From contig NC_060060.1 in the NCBI RefSeq assembly GCF_020283565.1, forward strand, positions 47,604,015-47,668,014: 64,000 nt of DNA. The letters are read 5' to 3'. Positions 1 to 10,991 of this stretch are shown here, piece by piece; position 1 is the first letter of the stretch, and each line of letters begins with the position of its first letter. Both the position numbers and the translations under genes were made by a program. Source of the DNA: Trifolium pratense. Lineage: Eukaryota; Streptophyta; Magnoliopsida; Fabales; Fabaceae. The notes beneath the pieces were generated by a model. The model ran no database searches, was not told where the DNA came from, and was given only the letters and a program-made list of their open reading frames with translations.

Positions 1-174
1 AGAACCCTTCGATTTGCGGATGCATAAAAAAAAGTGTTTTTACCATTAATATTTTTTGGTTATCTTGTTAAATAATTGGTTTATGACTTTAGAACATTGT
101 AAATGCAGTGGTTTTCTTATGGAAACAAAAGTTCTTCCCAACTCATGTCTCTCTATCACAACTTATTTACACTT

Positions 175-300
175 ACAAAAAATTGATGATAAACTACTTG
201 AAAGACGACGTCGTTGAGTTCGTGCGTGGCTTTCTTCTCGCTGCGAACAAGAAGAAGAAAATGTCATCACTGTTTATGAGATTAACAAGGTTTCCTGTTC
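175..300 (+). pseudogene. Orphan 5' end of an RFL-PPR gene (copy 1)
   Basis: The 5' untranslated sequence around 181-260 and the first dozen codons from the ATG at 261 match the start of the intact RFL-PPR gene at 12417, including the leader GACGACGTCGTTGAG and the peptide MSSLFMRLTRFP. After about 296 the sequence changes abruptly to unrelated DNA and no PPR motif follows. A 5' leader and start codon therefore survive without a gene body. The same orphan exists at 15245-15370, so the break predates the segmental duplication. Confidence 0.85.
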
Positions 301-304
301 ATGT

Positions 305-600
305 GATGGCTTAAACAACCACCAAAGAATCCACATTCAATTCCACATGCGAAAAATTAAAACTTCTAGCATAAATGAGTCCTTCAAAAATTCTCCAAAA
401 CTCTGCTAAATACGCACTACCAAAGCCGACAAGTTTAGCAAATCCACCCAAGCATTAACCATCACTCCCTCTAATAATTCCATCACATCCAATCGAGCCA
501 TCTTCACTACGAGCCCCATCCGTATTCAATCTAACCAAATTCTCTATATTTGTATGGGATTTGTACTTTTCGCACTCCCTGCAATGTCTCAGTCACCCCC
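305..600 (-). pseudogene. RNase H-like (RVT_3-type) fragment, antisense, decayed
   Basis: This is the counterpart of the clearer copy at 15370-15609. On the minus strand it encodes the same RNase H-like stretch with the NTDGA, GGFAK and NVDSLVVV signatures typical of plant LINE or LINE-derived RNase H proteins. At least two positions that are sense codons in the other copy are stops here (TAA near 313 and near 457). It abuts the orphan PPR 5' end tail to tail. No function is expected. Confidence 0.75.
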
Positions 601-1291
601 TGAAATGACTAAACTATCCTTCTCGCTTTGTAGGATGCGAGCACGTCGATCGCGTTGCAGAAAGCGAGGGGTTATATGTAGGTGACCTTTGAATTCACCC
701 ACCCCCCAGACATTTAACATGTTCTCTATCTAAGATGCGAACACATCTTATTTTAAAAGCATCGCCGTCTAGGATGCGAACACGTCTTAATTATAAGACG
801 TCTTCATCTTCTTCTTTCCCATTTCAACAATTTCTAAAAAACTAGGAGGAGTATTGGCCTACTGGTAAACTGGTAAAATTGAAGGTTTATTGGCCGTTTG
901 TGGTTGAAAACAACAAAAGGAAGCTATGTTTTAAAACACAATACTCACAAACCCATTGCCCAAACCCTCAATTCTCCCAAAACCTTAGTTCGTCGAAATT
1001 GAAGGTTTCTTTGTCGTTTAGGGTCGCAATAATCAAAGGAGCAAAGAGTACTATAAGGTAAAAGCTTCCTTCCCGTTTATTTTTCTATATGCATGACTGT
1101 TTTGGTTCGCGTTGTCGTCGGCGAACAGTGAACCTGTGTTCGCTTACCGAAAAGTGATACGAATTAATCGTTCGCTTCACAGTAAGCGAGCGTATATTCT
1201 GCCTGTTGTTTCTTTTGTTGTCATTTGGTTTGGATAGTAGGTGTAGGAATAAATTGCTTTGTTTTTTTTTGCTTGTTTGTGATGTTTAGAT
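601..1291 (+). other. Upstream region of the PMD pseudogene with GCGAAC/GTTCGC motifs
   Basis: No coding potential is evident here. The region has repeated short motifs of the form GATGCGAACACRTCTTA (around 740 and 776) and inverted GTTCGC and GCGAAC hexamers at about 1106-1195. The same motifs recur downstream of the second PMD copy at 34330-34510. That placement, at both sides of a PMD gene, resembles subterminal repeats of a DNA transposon, but no terminal inverted repeat could be delimited. Confidence 0.5.
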
Positions 1292-3674
1292 ATGGGAAAT
1301 ACATCCAAAGATGCTGATAGAGGGAACGTGCCACCAAGGCTAGTGCATCTGCCAGGAAGGAAAAGGCGGCTCAGAATCCTCCGAAGAAGCGGTCACGGAA
1401 AGCTCCAGCTATGTCAGATGCTGCTGAGACTGTTCACCCTTAGCATGAGGCTACGAATGTGCAGATTCAGGGTGATGGTGTAGTGCGTGAGATGGAGGAG
1501 GAGGAGGAGGAGGAGGAGGAGCAGGGGCGTCTCCGAGTTTTAGGAAGCTCTGTGCAAAATATAAAAGTGGCCCCTTAATAAAAAAAAATTAAAAAAATTA
1601 TCGATTTAAAATGCATATAATATAAAAAAAAAACATTCTTGTAAACATATAAATTATCAATATTAAATCTTACATTAAATTAAATGGAACAAGAAATACA
1701 AAATAATTATCTTTGAATATAACGTCAAAAAGGAACATCATAATCTAAGATTAAATTTTATGCAAAGATTAAAATGGACTAGAACTATATTTACGAGTAT
1801 AGATAACTAATATATTGATACTCATGATATTTATGAACATTAACAATATATAACTATTATTTTAGGGCCTAAAAATTAATCTATTAATATACATCTGATA
1901 TTTTATAGGTATAAATAATATATAAGTAATATTATAGGATCTCAAAATTTTGAGTTAAGGCCCTTAAAATTTGGAGGCCCTATGCCGTCGCACACCTCGC
2001 ACATGCATGCGAGCCTCCTCTGAGGAGGAGGAGATGGTGCAGGAAGGTGACGAAAGTTCAGTAATGAAGGTTCGATGCCCGACTTGAGTAAATCCTTATG
2101 AAGGACAGCCTGTGCCTAAGGAGTTTCCTGGGGGCCGTTGGATACGTCAGTATTGTATGATTATGGAGCGCCGCATATTGCGAGATGCATTTATGACAAC
2201 AAAGTAAGTAAAAATTAAATTTTGCTATGTTATGTTTATGAATTGCAATTTCACTTTTATTAAATAGTTGTTGATTTATTAATAGGACCGTGACATGATT
2301 ACGCCGGTCAGCAACGAGACAAAGATGAATTCGATTGTTTATTTTGTTAATGACTTCAAATGGGTGGCACGCAACCATGGACACCATAGGAATGTATGGC
2401 TGAAACTAACTGGATACTTGTTTCTTGATCCCGCATTGTTGTCTACTTTTGTGGAGCGATGGCACGGGGAGACCAGTAGCTTCCATATGCCGAGCAGAGA
2501 GATGACAATCACGCTAGATGACGTGTGCTGTCTTGTGCATCTACCCATTAAGGGACGTCTGCTAGACCATAAAGGTATCCCGACCAAAACTGAGGGTGTT
2601 GAGTTAATGATTAAGCATATGGGATCAACTCGGGAGGAAGCTGAGCACGAGGTTAAAACAACCAAGGGTGCACATCCAAGGTTCGTATATTTGAAGGAAC
2701 TCATCAAAAAACACACGTAAGTAGTCAACAAAATTGAGGTGGATGGTGATAAGGACACTTTTGAGAGGTATAAGGGATATATTACGAGGGCGTACCTCTT
2801 ATTGTTGGTTGGAACCACTATCTTCTCTAACAAGGCAAAGAACAACGTGGACCTGACATACTTAAAGTATTTCATAGATCTGGATCAGGTTCACACATAT
2901 GCGTGGGGCACTGCTGCACTGGCATTCCTTTACCGGGAGTTGACAAACGCCACTATTCCGTCCTGCAAATATGTGGCTGGATACATGACGCTGCTACAGG
3001 TACAGTTATATAACCTAATTTTATTTATTTAATAGTCGATTAATTTTTTTTGAACCTTTGTATGCTATTGTATTGATGTTTTTTTACAGGCTTGGATCTA
3101 CGACTACTTTTTGGACAACGGAGGGTCTTTGGATACGCAATACGAACAACAATACCACCGAGATGTTTGCCCCTTTGAGGATATAACTTTGTACTCCGGT
3201 TGCATCAGTTGTGGGCCGATCAAAGTAAGGTATCTACCAGAGCGGGTGTTACGGTAGTGTGGCTACGTGTAGACCATTCCCCGTCATCCAGATTCCGCTG
3301 CGAATATATTGGACACAGTAGATCGTATTGATCAGCATTGGCTCAATTACACGGATCGCGTTCTGACTTTTGATATGCTTGGCAGCCGTGCTACTATTTT
3401 GTCAGACACTGCCCCCGGATACATGTCGTGGTATTTCAGGATATCACATCCTTACATCGTCTATATCCCGATGAGTCTGATGCAGCAACCTATGCCTGTT
3501 GAGTCTGATGCTGCTATGCTTGGTAGATTGGCCAGCATCCGGGAAATACTCAACGGTGTTATGCACATCGATGAAGTTCCAAACAACTCTCGTGTTTACA
3601 ATGAACTCCAGTCTGCATACACTTTGACATTTGTACTGAATCAGGGTGAACCCAGTTCTAGTAGTCAGCATTAG
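1292..3674 (+). pseudogene. Plant mobile domain (MAIN-like / PP7-long-form-like) pseudogene, copy 1
   Basis: The layout is three exons. Exon 1 runs from the ATG at 1292 to 2203, intron 1 is 2204-2285 (GTAAGT to TTATTAATAG), exon 2 is 2286-2999, intron 2 is 3000-3089 (GTACAG to TTTTTACAG), and exon 3 is 3090-3674. Exon 2 has the plant-mobile-domain signature RWHGETSSFHMP, then EMTITLDDVCCLVHLPI. Exon 3 has WYFRISHPY. The family includes Arabidopsis MAIN/MAIL1 proteins and many transposon-borne copies. Damage seen: a 1-nt deletion after GATAGAGGGAA compared with copy 2, a 501-bp MITE-like insertion at 1522, a TAA in exon 2 (about 2717), and TAG codons in exon 3 (about 3255 and 3270). It is not translatable as a full protein. 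Confidence 0.85.
1522..2022. mobile_element. Non-autonomous hAT-like MITE (501 bp) in PMD exon 1
   Basis: The second PMD copy lacks this segment. It begins CAGGGGCGTC and ends GCCTCCTCTG, an imperfect terminal inverted repeat of the CAGGGGCG type seen in many plant hAT elements. It is flanked by AGGAGGAG on both sides (1514-1521 and 2023-2030), an 8-bp duplication as expected for hAT. The target is a GAG/GGA simple repeat, so the duplication is weaker evidence than usual. The interior is AT-rich and non-coding. Confidence 0.7.
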
Positions 3675-3755
3675 GAAAGATTATTTTTAACTCTGGTTGT
3701 TTTATTTTGTATCTATTTGATGCTTTGGAATTGTTTGGATATTAATTAGTTTAAC

Positions 3756-4596
3756 GTTGTTCGCGATATTTCTGCAAATGCACATGTATATCGTGTAGTT
3801 ATAAAAGATTATTGATCCCACATAGACTATTTTTCAATGTTTCGCTTATGTTTTTAATATGTTGTAAGGTTAAGGCTAGAGATATTAATTAAAAAGGGGT
3901 TTAAATAGTAAACTTAGACCGTATTTAAGATAATATGACTTAATAACCGAAATGTGAATTTTAGTTGTTTCAATGGATTCAATAATTAATTTGTATTAAT
4001 AAAAGATTCAGTTTTCACAACTATATTGATTTAAAAATACGAGTCTCACACTGTCGTGTTGTTGACTTGTACTATACTATATAAAACTAATGCTTTGTTG
4101 TTGCTCACTCACCGTTTATAAAATATTTTTTGAAAATCGGTATAATTTAATTAACTTTAAAGAGTTGCCGCGGTGTTTAAAATTAATGTTCAGTTTTTAC
4201 TATCTGGTATAAATCTCACAATGTCGCGCTATTGATTTATACCTTAGTTAATTTTCACTCTCGTGCAAAATTATTAATTTAGTTTAAGTATAAAAACTGA
4301 TACAGAAAACTAATTTAAAAATTGAGTATACAAATTAACTACCGAAACAAATTAGCTTCCAATTTCGCATCCCAATTTTAATAAATTAGCTAGATATAGT
4401 TGCGGGTAACGACATAATAAGTAAATAATAAACCATCAACATAAAATATAAGCAACGAAAGCCACTGATATGTGAAAAACATAATCAACAGTGACACTGG
4501 AATTATAAATAACGAAAGTAAATAGTTACTGGAAAAGAAAAGTAAACAAATTGCAGCAAATAAATAAATAAAATAAAACAAGAGATAATAACCTTT
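3756..4596. other. AT-rich spacer, nothing recognised
   Basis: I see no gene, RNA gene or delimitable transposon here. A loosely repeated phrase (CTCACA-TGTCG followed by TTGA-TT-TAC) occurs near 4042-4070 and 4211-4240, which may be the remains of a local duplication. Confidence 0.5.
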
Positions 4597-4840
4597 TTTG
4601 AAACTGACTCCAAAAGTGTTGTTGATGACATCCATCGACAAGTCAATGACATCTCTGAATTTAGCTCTTTAATTGTAATGACAAGCGAACTCGATTGCTC
4701 ATAGCTTGCTAGAGCGGCTGTTTCATAACCTCGTCGCTATATCTTTGATTTGCCACCTACTTGTATTAATACTTTATTAGCTAATGAAATGACGAGTTTC
4801 CTGTTATAAGGAAAAAAAAGTGTATAACTATAAATTTTCT
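4597..4840 (+). pseudogene. LINE-type RNase H fragment upstream of RFL pseudogene 1
   Basis: The plus strand reads FETDSKSVVDDIH, a typical C-terminal RNase H (RVT_3) segment of plant LINE proteins. It matches 59210-59450, upstream of the third RFL-PPR gene, almost base for base. The shared sequence continues to about 4970, and again just before the PPR start codon. The fragment is short, broken, and serves mainly as a marker that RFL pseudogene 1 and RFL gene 3 arose from one duplicated block. Confidence 0.75.
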
Positions 4841-5481
4841 AAGTAACAACCATACTCATTATCTCAAGGACATTTGAAATTTTAAATATTTTTTTAAGTA
4901 TTGGTCTACAATGAACTCCTTCTAAAATTTTCCTAACTTCAATAAAAGAAATTATAAGGTGACAAAATAAGGTTGGAGATGCAGTCACCATGTAAAATAG
5001 TTTACCAGCTGCTCCGGTAACACACAAAAGACTCCACCGCTCTAACCTTCGTCGTTGCCGCTCCTTTCTCAAACACACCCACGCAGCAAGGAATTATGTC
5101 GCCTATGAGATTAACAAGGTTTCTTTCAAAACCCTCTTTACTTCCTAACTTTTTCACTTTCAGATTTTTCTCACATTTTCACAATGTTAGTGATGTTGTT
5201 GATGATGATTCTATTTATATGTTCAAAAGTATGCTAAATATGCGAAAAAACCCTTCCATTATTGAATTTAACAAGATTTTAAGTTCCCTTGTTAAAACAA
5301 AGAACAATTACTCAACTGTTGTTTCCCTTTTCCAACAAATGGAATTCCATGGAACAATTAGGCCTAACATTATTACTATGTCCATTTTAATCAATTGTTA
5401 CTGTCACGTAGGTCAAATGACTTATGCATTTTCTATATTGGGAAAGATTCTTAAGATGGGTTATCAGCCGAATATCGTAAC

Positions 5482-6165
5482 TGTTGGATATGCATTGAAA
5501 TCTCAGTTACAAGAAGTCAGAAAAATCTTTGTTGAATCTTTTTGCATCTTTGATGTTTTGAAGATTTTTTGGGAAAAAATATATTTTCTTGGAAGATACT
5601 CTGACTTGGATTTGTTTTATTTTAAAACAGATTTGTTACTAATTTTTTGGCATATATTTTTCTATAAATAGGGAGTACTTTATTCATAGAAAAATTGAGA
5701 GAGAGAGAGAGAAAGAGAGTAGAGATGTAGAGGCAAGGATTAGAGTTTGCCACCACACAAGGGCTAGGGTTTTAGAGAGGAAAAAAAGTTTTTTCTCTTG
5801 GTACAACTCTAGGGTGGGAGAACTATCTTTGTGGTACACCTTGGGAAACACTTATCAAATTGAGTCTCTTGGCCACGGGAAGAGATTCGGGTTTTGGGTA
5901 GAATTAGGATTAATTCTTGTAACTCAATTGGAACTCTTTGTAAAGTTACTCGTTTGATATAGTGGAACGGAGGGGCTGCTCTCTCCCTAGACTAGGTCAT
6001 TATTGGACCGAACTGGGTAAACAAACATTGTGTTCTTTCTTCTCCTTTATCTCGTTTATCGGTTATTATTATTATTGTTTATTCCACTTAATTATTGGTT
6101 GCCGTTCTATTGCTCCACACATCAAGTTCTTTTATTGGTGTGATTTTATAGACGAATTCACAACA
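5482..6165 (+). repeat. 5' LTR of the copia element in RFL gene 1
   Basis: The LTR is 684 bp and runs TG...CA. A TATA box (CTATAAATAGGG) lies at about 5663-5674. It pairs with the 677-bp LTR at 7656-8332, which differs by scattered substitutions and small indels (for example an 8-bp block near 5876), so this insertion is older than the two Sireviruses. Confidence 0.9.
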
Positions 6166-6167
6166 AT

Positions 6168-6185
6168 TGGCGCCCACCGTGGGGC
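6168..6185 (+). other. Primer-binding site resembling a tRNA-Lys 3' end
   Basis: The 18 bases just inside the 5' LTR read TGGCGCCCACCGTGGGGC, close to the complement of the plant tRNA-Lys 3' end as I remember it. Most copia elements use initiator tRNA-Met (TGGTATCAGAGC), as all the other copia elements in this window do. Confidence 0.6.
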
Positions 6186-6199
6186 AATCGGAACAATTT

Positions 6200-7106
6200 G
6201 AAGTGAGCACCATGGTTTCTAAGTCGGATATCGAGGGACTTTCCGAAAGCAATTTGGAATTGTGGAAAGCGAAGATGGAAGCAATTTTAATGTTCGAGAT
6301 GATGGGTAAAACATGGAGTGTCGTTACCCGGTGCCTCGAAGATAAAGAGTTAATGGAGATTGCGAAGAAGGTCGGCCTGGAGAGGCGGTGGTAATAATAC
6401 TCGGGTTACTTCTGAAACAACAACTTTATTATGAGGATGCGGAGGTGCTAGTGGAAGTTGGGAACCGGTGGAGTGTTTAGTCATGGACGTTGGATGCTCC
6501 TTTCACATGTGGTCAAAGAATGAATACTTTGAGACTCTAGAGCTAGTTGAAGGTGGAGTTGTTCATCTTGAAAACGGAAAGCTTGAAGGTTCAAGGTATG
6601 GGTTCAGTTTGCCTTACGAAGTTTGATAATCGTGAGTTTCTTTACACAATATGAGGTATGTTTTTGAACTTAGATGCAAAGATAATTGGTCATGCATCTA
6701 TAACTAGTGGTGACTCTCATAATGTGGTTGAGTTGTGGGACTTCGGGTGGACCTGTTAGTGACATGAGTTTAGTTGGACTAGTGAACAAGGTTTACTAGG
6801 TGTTGAACTGAACTATAATTGTTGGAGACTAACAATAGCTTGAAGTATATTTCAGAGGAGTTAAAGATGTCTTGCGTGTTACAAGGTGGAGATCATGGTG
6901 GGTATACTTTGGTGGAAACTCAGTTTGAGGTGGAGTCTTCCAATAATGGTAGACAGTCAACATTAGCTCTTGGCTATCTAATTGGAGATAGGGAGGAGAG
7001 TTGTATTGTTGAACCAAAGAGGATGACCATGGAGACCTTGTCGGTTATGTTTCAATTGTGGCTGAAGAAGTGCAAGACCTTGAGAGATCTTCAGGGAGAC
7101 AATTGA
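6200..7106 (+). pseudogene. Remnant gag-protease-integrase of the small copia element
   Basis: Short in-frame segments survive between stops and shifts. From 6212 there is a gag N terminus (MVSKSDIEGLSESNLELWK). Around 6485-6640 there is a retropepsin-like GCSFHM stretch, in which the catalytic DSG is altered to DVG, followed by FDNREFL. From 6760 there is a piece like the HHCC pre-integrase domain. The open frame at 6819-7106 is not recognisable. No enzyme can be made. Confidence 0.6.
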
Positions 7107-7655
7107 AAGCAACATGTGATCAGACTTGGTAACTTGTGAGACTGCTGGAGGTAGTTGGATACAAGGAGAGTTTGATGTTGCAGCTTGTGGAACCGCCTAA
7201 AATTCCAAGGTTGGTTTGGAGCCAAGCAAAACTTCGAGAGTACGGAAGGCATTCCGGGGTCGAAGAGTGGTGAAGGCTTGTAGGGCTATCGCAAAATCCC
7301 ATGGATAGTCGGAGGCAAGCGATTCTTCAGGAGGACGAAAAAGGCACAGTCCGGGGGCTGACGAGGGATGGTGGAGCTTGTTGAGCTATCTAAAATTCCG
7401 ATGATAGTTGGGAGCAAGCGTTTCTTCAGGGAGGTACGGACTTGACCAGTTCAGAGTCTGGAGATGGTGCGGTGAATCTTGTGGGGCTACCTAAAATCCT
7501 ATGGTAGTGGGATGCAAGATCTTCATGAGAGCGGAAGGCATTCCGAGGATGAAGAGGGAGGTACAATCTGGTGATCTTGAATAGAAGATTCAAGATGAAG
7601 AGAGCAGCACGCTGGTTGATGGGATCACCATCAATTTAAAGGCAAGGTGGAGAAT

Positions 7656-8332
7656 TATTGGATATGCCTTGAAATCTCAGTTACAAGAAGTCAGAAAAAT
7701 CTTTGTTGAATCTTTTTGCATCTTTGATGTTTTGAAGATTTTTTAGGAAAAAATATATTTTCTTGGAAGATACTCTGACTTGGATTTGTTTTATTTTAAA
7801 ACAGATTTGTTACTAATTTTTTGGCATATATTTTTCTATAAATAGGGAGTGCTTTATTCATAGAAAAATTGAGAGAGAGAGAGAAAGAGAGTAGAGATGT
7901 AGAGGCAAGGATTAGGGTTTGCCACCACACAAGGGCTAGGGTTTTAGAGAGGAAAAAAAGTTTTTTCTCTTGGTACAACTCTAGGGTGGGAGAACTATCT
8001 TTGTGGTACACCTTGGGAAACACTTATCAAATTGAGTCTCTTGGGAGATTCGGGTTTTGGGTAGAATTAGGATTAATTCTTGTAACTCAATTGTAACTCT
8101 TTGTAAAGTTACTCGTTTGATATAGTGGAACGGAGGGGCTGCTCTCTCCCCCGGACTAGGTCATTATTGGACCGAACTGGGTAAACAAACATTGTGTTCT
8201 TTCTTCTCCTTTATCTCGTTTATCGGTTATTATTATTATTATTGCTTATTCCACTTAATTATTGGTTGCCGTTCTATTGCTCCACACATCAAGTTCTTTT
8301 ATTGGTGTGATTTTATAGACGAATTCACAACA
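7656..8332 (+). repeat. 3' LTR of the copia element in RFL gene 1
   Basis: This is the 677-bp partner of 5482-6165, preceded by a purine-rich tract (AAGGTGGAGAA) that fits a polypurine tract. The first dinucleotide is TA rather than TG. It is followed directly by the GTAAC duplication and then by resumed PPR coding sequence. Confidence 0.88.
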
Positions 8333-9110
8333 GTAACCTTGACAACCCTTATAAAAGGCCTTTGTCTTAATAATGACATTCAGAAAGCATTGTACTTTCA
8401 TGATGATCTTATCACAAAGGGTTTTCAGTTGGATCATGTTAGTTACGGGACATTGATTAATCGCTTGTGTAAAATGGGACATACAACAAATGCCCTCCAA
8501 CTGTTGAGACAACTCAAACAAGGATCAGTCAAGCCTGATGTGGTAATTTACAATACAATCATTGATAGCATGTGCAAAGCTAAGCTTGTAGATGATGCTT
8601 GTGAATTATTTTCTGAAATGGTTAACAAGGGAATTTTTCCAGACGTTGTCACTTATAGTGCTCTAATCTATGGTTTTTGTATTGTGAATAAATTAAAAGA
8701 AGCAATTGTTTTGTTGAACGAAATGGTATCGAAAAACATCAACCCAAATGTTTATACCTTTAGTATATTGATCGATGCGTTTTGTAAGGAGGGAAAGATG
8801 AAAGAAGCTAAAAGTGTGTTAGCTATGATGATGAAACAAGGCATGAAACCTGATGTAGTTACTTATAATACTTTAATGGATGGGTTCTGCCTTCGTAATG
8901 AAGTGAGCAAGGCCAAATATATATTCAACACTATGGTCCAAAGAGGAATGATGCCCGATGTTAAGAGCTACAGTATTATGATCAATGGGTTCTGTAAGAG
9001 TGAAATGGTGGATGAAGCCATCAAACTCTTTGAAGAAATGTATTTAAAAAATATTATTCCTAATACATGTAACATACAACACTCTTATTGATGGCTTGTG
9101 CAAATCAGGG

Positions 9111-9950
9111 AGAATACATTGCAGCATCATTATGTGCATGCCAAGTCATCTAGCTAGTGAATCTAATGGAAGAAATGACAGGTGAAGATCATGGATCAGT
9201 GACCATGAATTAATATAGATAACATCTCAACAATAAATTTGGCTAAGAATATTGTAGCACATGGCAGGAGCGAGCATATAGAGATGAGATTTCATCACTC
9301 AGAGAATGGGTCAATAATGACAAATTATGCTTGAAGCATTGTAGAAGTGGAGAGCAGCTTGCTGATATTCTTACAAAGACAGTGCAAATAAAAGTGTACA
9401 AGAAGCTAAGAAACATGATGGGCTTAGAATCATTAGCAACATTGAATTAAATGGTGTGTTAGTTTATAATTCAAGTGTTGCAATTTACTTGTGTTACAAG
9501 CAATAGCTTGTTTTAAAGTGTTTTGATTGGTTGTTAAGTGTAACTGACTGGACAAAAGTTAGTTAGAGAGTCAGTTAGTGATTAGTAGTTATCTAATAAT
9601 TAGGGAGTTTGTTAGAAGTTACAAGTGTGTAACTTAGGGTGCAAGTAGGGAGTTATCTAATAATTAGTTGTTAGTAGTTATCTAATAATTAGGGAGTTTG
9701 CATCTATTTTAATTGATTCAATTCTTGTGGTGTGAATAAAATAACAAAGTTTCCCTAATAGTGTATTCATCTTCTTCCTCTCTCTTCCAAATCAATTCCT
9801 CCATTGCTGATCAATTTTTGAGTTCATAGTTTTTTCATTTTGTTCTACTGGTTTCTGTGCTCATTGGCGCACCCAGAGCCTACCAGTTTTGTGTGTGTGA
9901 TTCATAGAGTGAGATTGTGTTCCAATAATAATAACCATCCACTACCTCAT
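9111..9950 (+). mobile_element. Copia 3' fragment (RNase H end plus partial LTR)
   Basis: From 9111 the sequence encodes the end of a copia RNase H (a GAATACATTGCAGC start equal to EYIAA, then EQLADILTK at about 9355 and KLRNMMGLE). A region beginning TGTTAGTTTATAATTC at 9457 could be the LTR. Within it a unit AGTTATCTAATAATTAG occurs three times (about 9586, 9651 and 9673). The left side joins broken RFL gene 1 through the shared bases AGAAT, so it is a recombination junction and not an insertion end. The LTR's right end could not be fixed. Confidence 0.7.
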
Positions 9951-10499
9951 AAATGATAAGTTAAAAATCTGAATAGTCAAATTCTTTATTTTTATGAATT
10001 CTTCTCTTTTTTATGTATAAATGAACATATTTTTATGATCTGTTCATTCCATGATCTCTTTTTAAACTACAAATACAAAATATTTATGATTATTCCATAA
10101 TCTATCACACCCCGTCAAAATGGAAGGGTCACCGAAAGACTAATTTCTTTTTAATCGATCATTGGAGGTAGACATTATTAAGGTTTGATTTATGAAACTT
10201 TGCTCTATATGATTTTCATTCTTCTTTGTCTTCTCTTTTTGAATATGATTTTTTTTTTTGCTTAAATGAAATTGAGTCTTGAATGATTGTGTTAGTGGCT
10301 TCATTAACTCAATTGTAGGAAGAGAAAACAAGAAGTAGATATTGCATTGAAGGTGTTTCATGTTTTGTCTAGCTTGGTTTGACTTTGGATTTTAAAGTTT
10401 ATTCTTGGCTAAATGTCTGTTTAATTCATTTTCCTTGATTAATCTTCCTCCTAGAAGCTTTTTTAGTATTAAAATTGTGAACTATGGTGAGCTTATCAT
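9951..10499. other. AT-rich intergenic DNA, nothing recognised
   Basis: I find no coding region, RNA gene or transposon end that I can support in this stretch. Confidence 0.5.
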
Positions 10500-10988
10500 T
10501 GTAATTCAAAACCAAAAATGGATTCACATTTTGCTGGATCTCTTTGGGAATTAGTTCGGGAATGGGTTGACATTTCTCCGGTGGATTCTACTACTTTGCA
10601 TGATCATTTTGCCCAGTTTACAGCTTCTTGCAGGTGTATCTCGAGCGCGGCGGTCCTTTCTGCAGCTTCTTTGACTCGTTTGTGCTTGGGTGGTATGAAC
10701 ATAGAGAAATCATCGTTTGTTCAAAGGCTCAACAGACACACCTCATCTTTTATTGGATAAGATCAAGCTTTTCTCTTTTAGGTGGTTGAAGACGACGAGT
10801 ATCACGTTAGTTTCAAACTACCATAGCTGGCTGTCTAGTCAATTGTTGTGTTTGAGCCTTGTTTGATTTGATTGTGATTGCATCTCTTTAACTCTATTGT
10901 AAACTTTTGTAGTCTATCTCGGTACGCCTTGTGCTGGGGAGGCTGTTTGTGTTAATATATTCCATTTTAGTTTCTTAAAAAAAAAAGG
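10500..10988 (+). mobile_element. 5'-truncated LINE 3' end
   Basis: A decayed reading frame (GSLWELVREWVDISPVDS from about 10533, then LDKIKLFSFRWLK near 10757 in a shifted frame) matches the conserved C terminus of plant L1-type LINE reverse-transcriptase proteins. A 3' UTR follows with TTTGTGTTAATATATTCC and then an A-run at about 10979-10986. The 5' end is truncated. I could not identify a clear target-site duplication. Confidence 0.75.
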
Positions 10989-10991
10989 ATT

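Larger units (their letters stand above)
10..3755. repeat. Segmental duplication, copy 1 (orphan PPR 5' end + PMD pseudogene)
   Basis: This stretch aligns by eye, nearly base for base, with 15082-16324 plus 32216-34255. The second copy is interrupted by a nested LTR element at the site that is empty here (AAATT at 1251-1255). Similarity is lost on the right near 3755 and 34255. The left edge may lie outside the window. The only large private insertion in this copy is the 0.5-kb MITE-like sequence at 1522-2022. Confidence 0.9.
5482..8332 (+). mobile_element. Deleted Ty1/copia element (Tork-like) inserted in RFL gene 1
   Basis: The 2.85-kb element has LTRs at 5482-6165 and 7656-8332 and target duplications GTAAC at 5477-5481 and 8333-8337. 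Both LTRs start TGTTGGATATGC (the 3' copy has TA for TG) and end in CACAACA. The interior keeps only decayed pieces of gag (a SNLELWKAKMEAIL stretch near 6250), protease (GCSFHM near 6490) and the pre-integrase zinc-finger region. Reverse transcriptase is missing. The region 7150-7600 consists of about four imperfect repeats of a 50-100 bp unit (GCTATC-AAAATCC... GCAAGC-TTCTTCAG). Confidence 0.9.
5096..9115 (+). pseudogene. RFL-type PPR gene 1, split by a copia element and 3'-truncated
   Basis: The coding sequence starts at ATG 5096 (MSPMRLTRF) with a basic, serine/phenylalanine-rich N terminus suggesting mitochondrial import, and continues through PPR motifs 1-2 to 5481. There a copia element (5482-8332) is inserted with the 5-bp duplication GTAAC. 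The PPR frame resumes at 8338 and runs through motifs 3-9. A 1-bp insertion near 9069 (compare ATACAGTAAC in the intact gene) shifts the frame and gives a stop at about 9091. At 9111-9115 the sequence switches to a copia RNase H fragment, so motifs 10-14 are lost. RFL proteins bind mitochondrial transcripts, and some suppress cytoplasmic male sterility. This copy cannot make a full protein. Confidence 0.92.

Noticed and set aside
4390..4641. 83-codon minus-strand frame rich in F, L and I
   Set aside because: It looks like membrane protein only because of AT-rich composition. It has no conserved motif and overlaps the LINE remnant.
10140..10361. 73-codon minus-strand frame with lysine-rich tail
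   Set aside because: The lysines come from T-rich plus-strand runs, with no homology that I recognise and no conserved neighbour.
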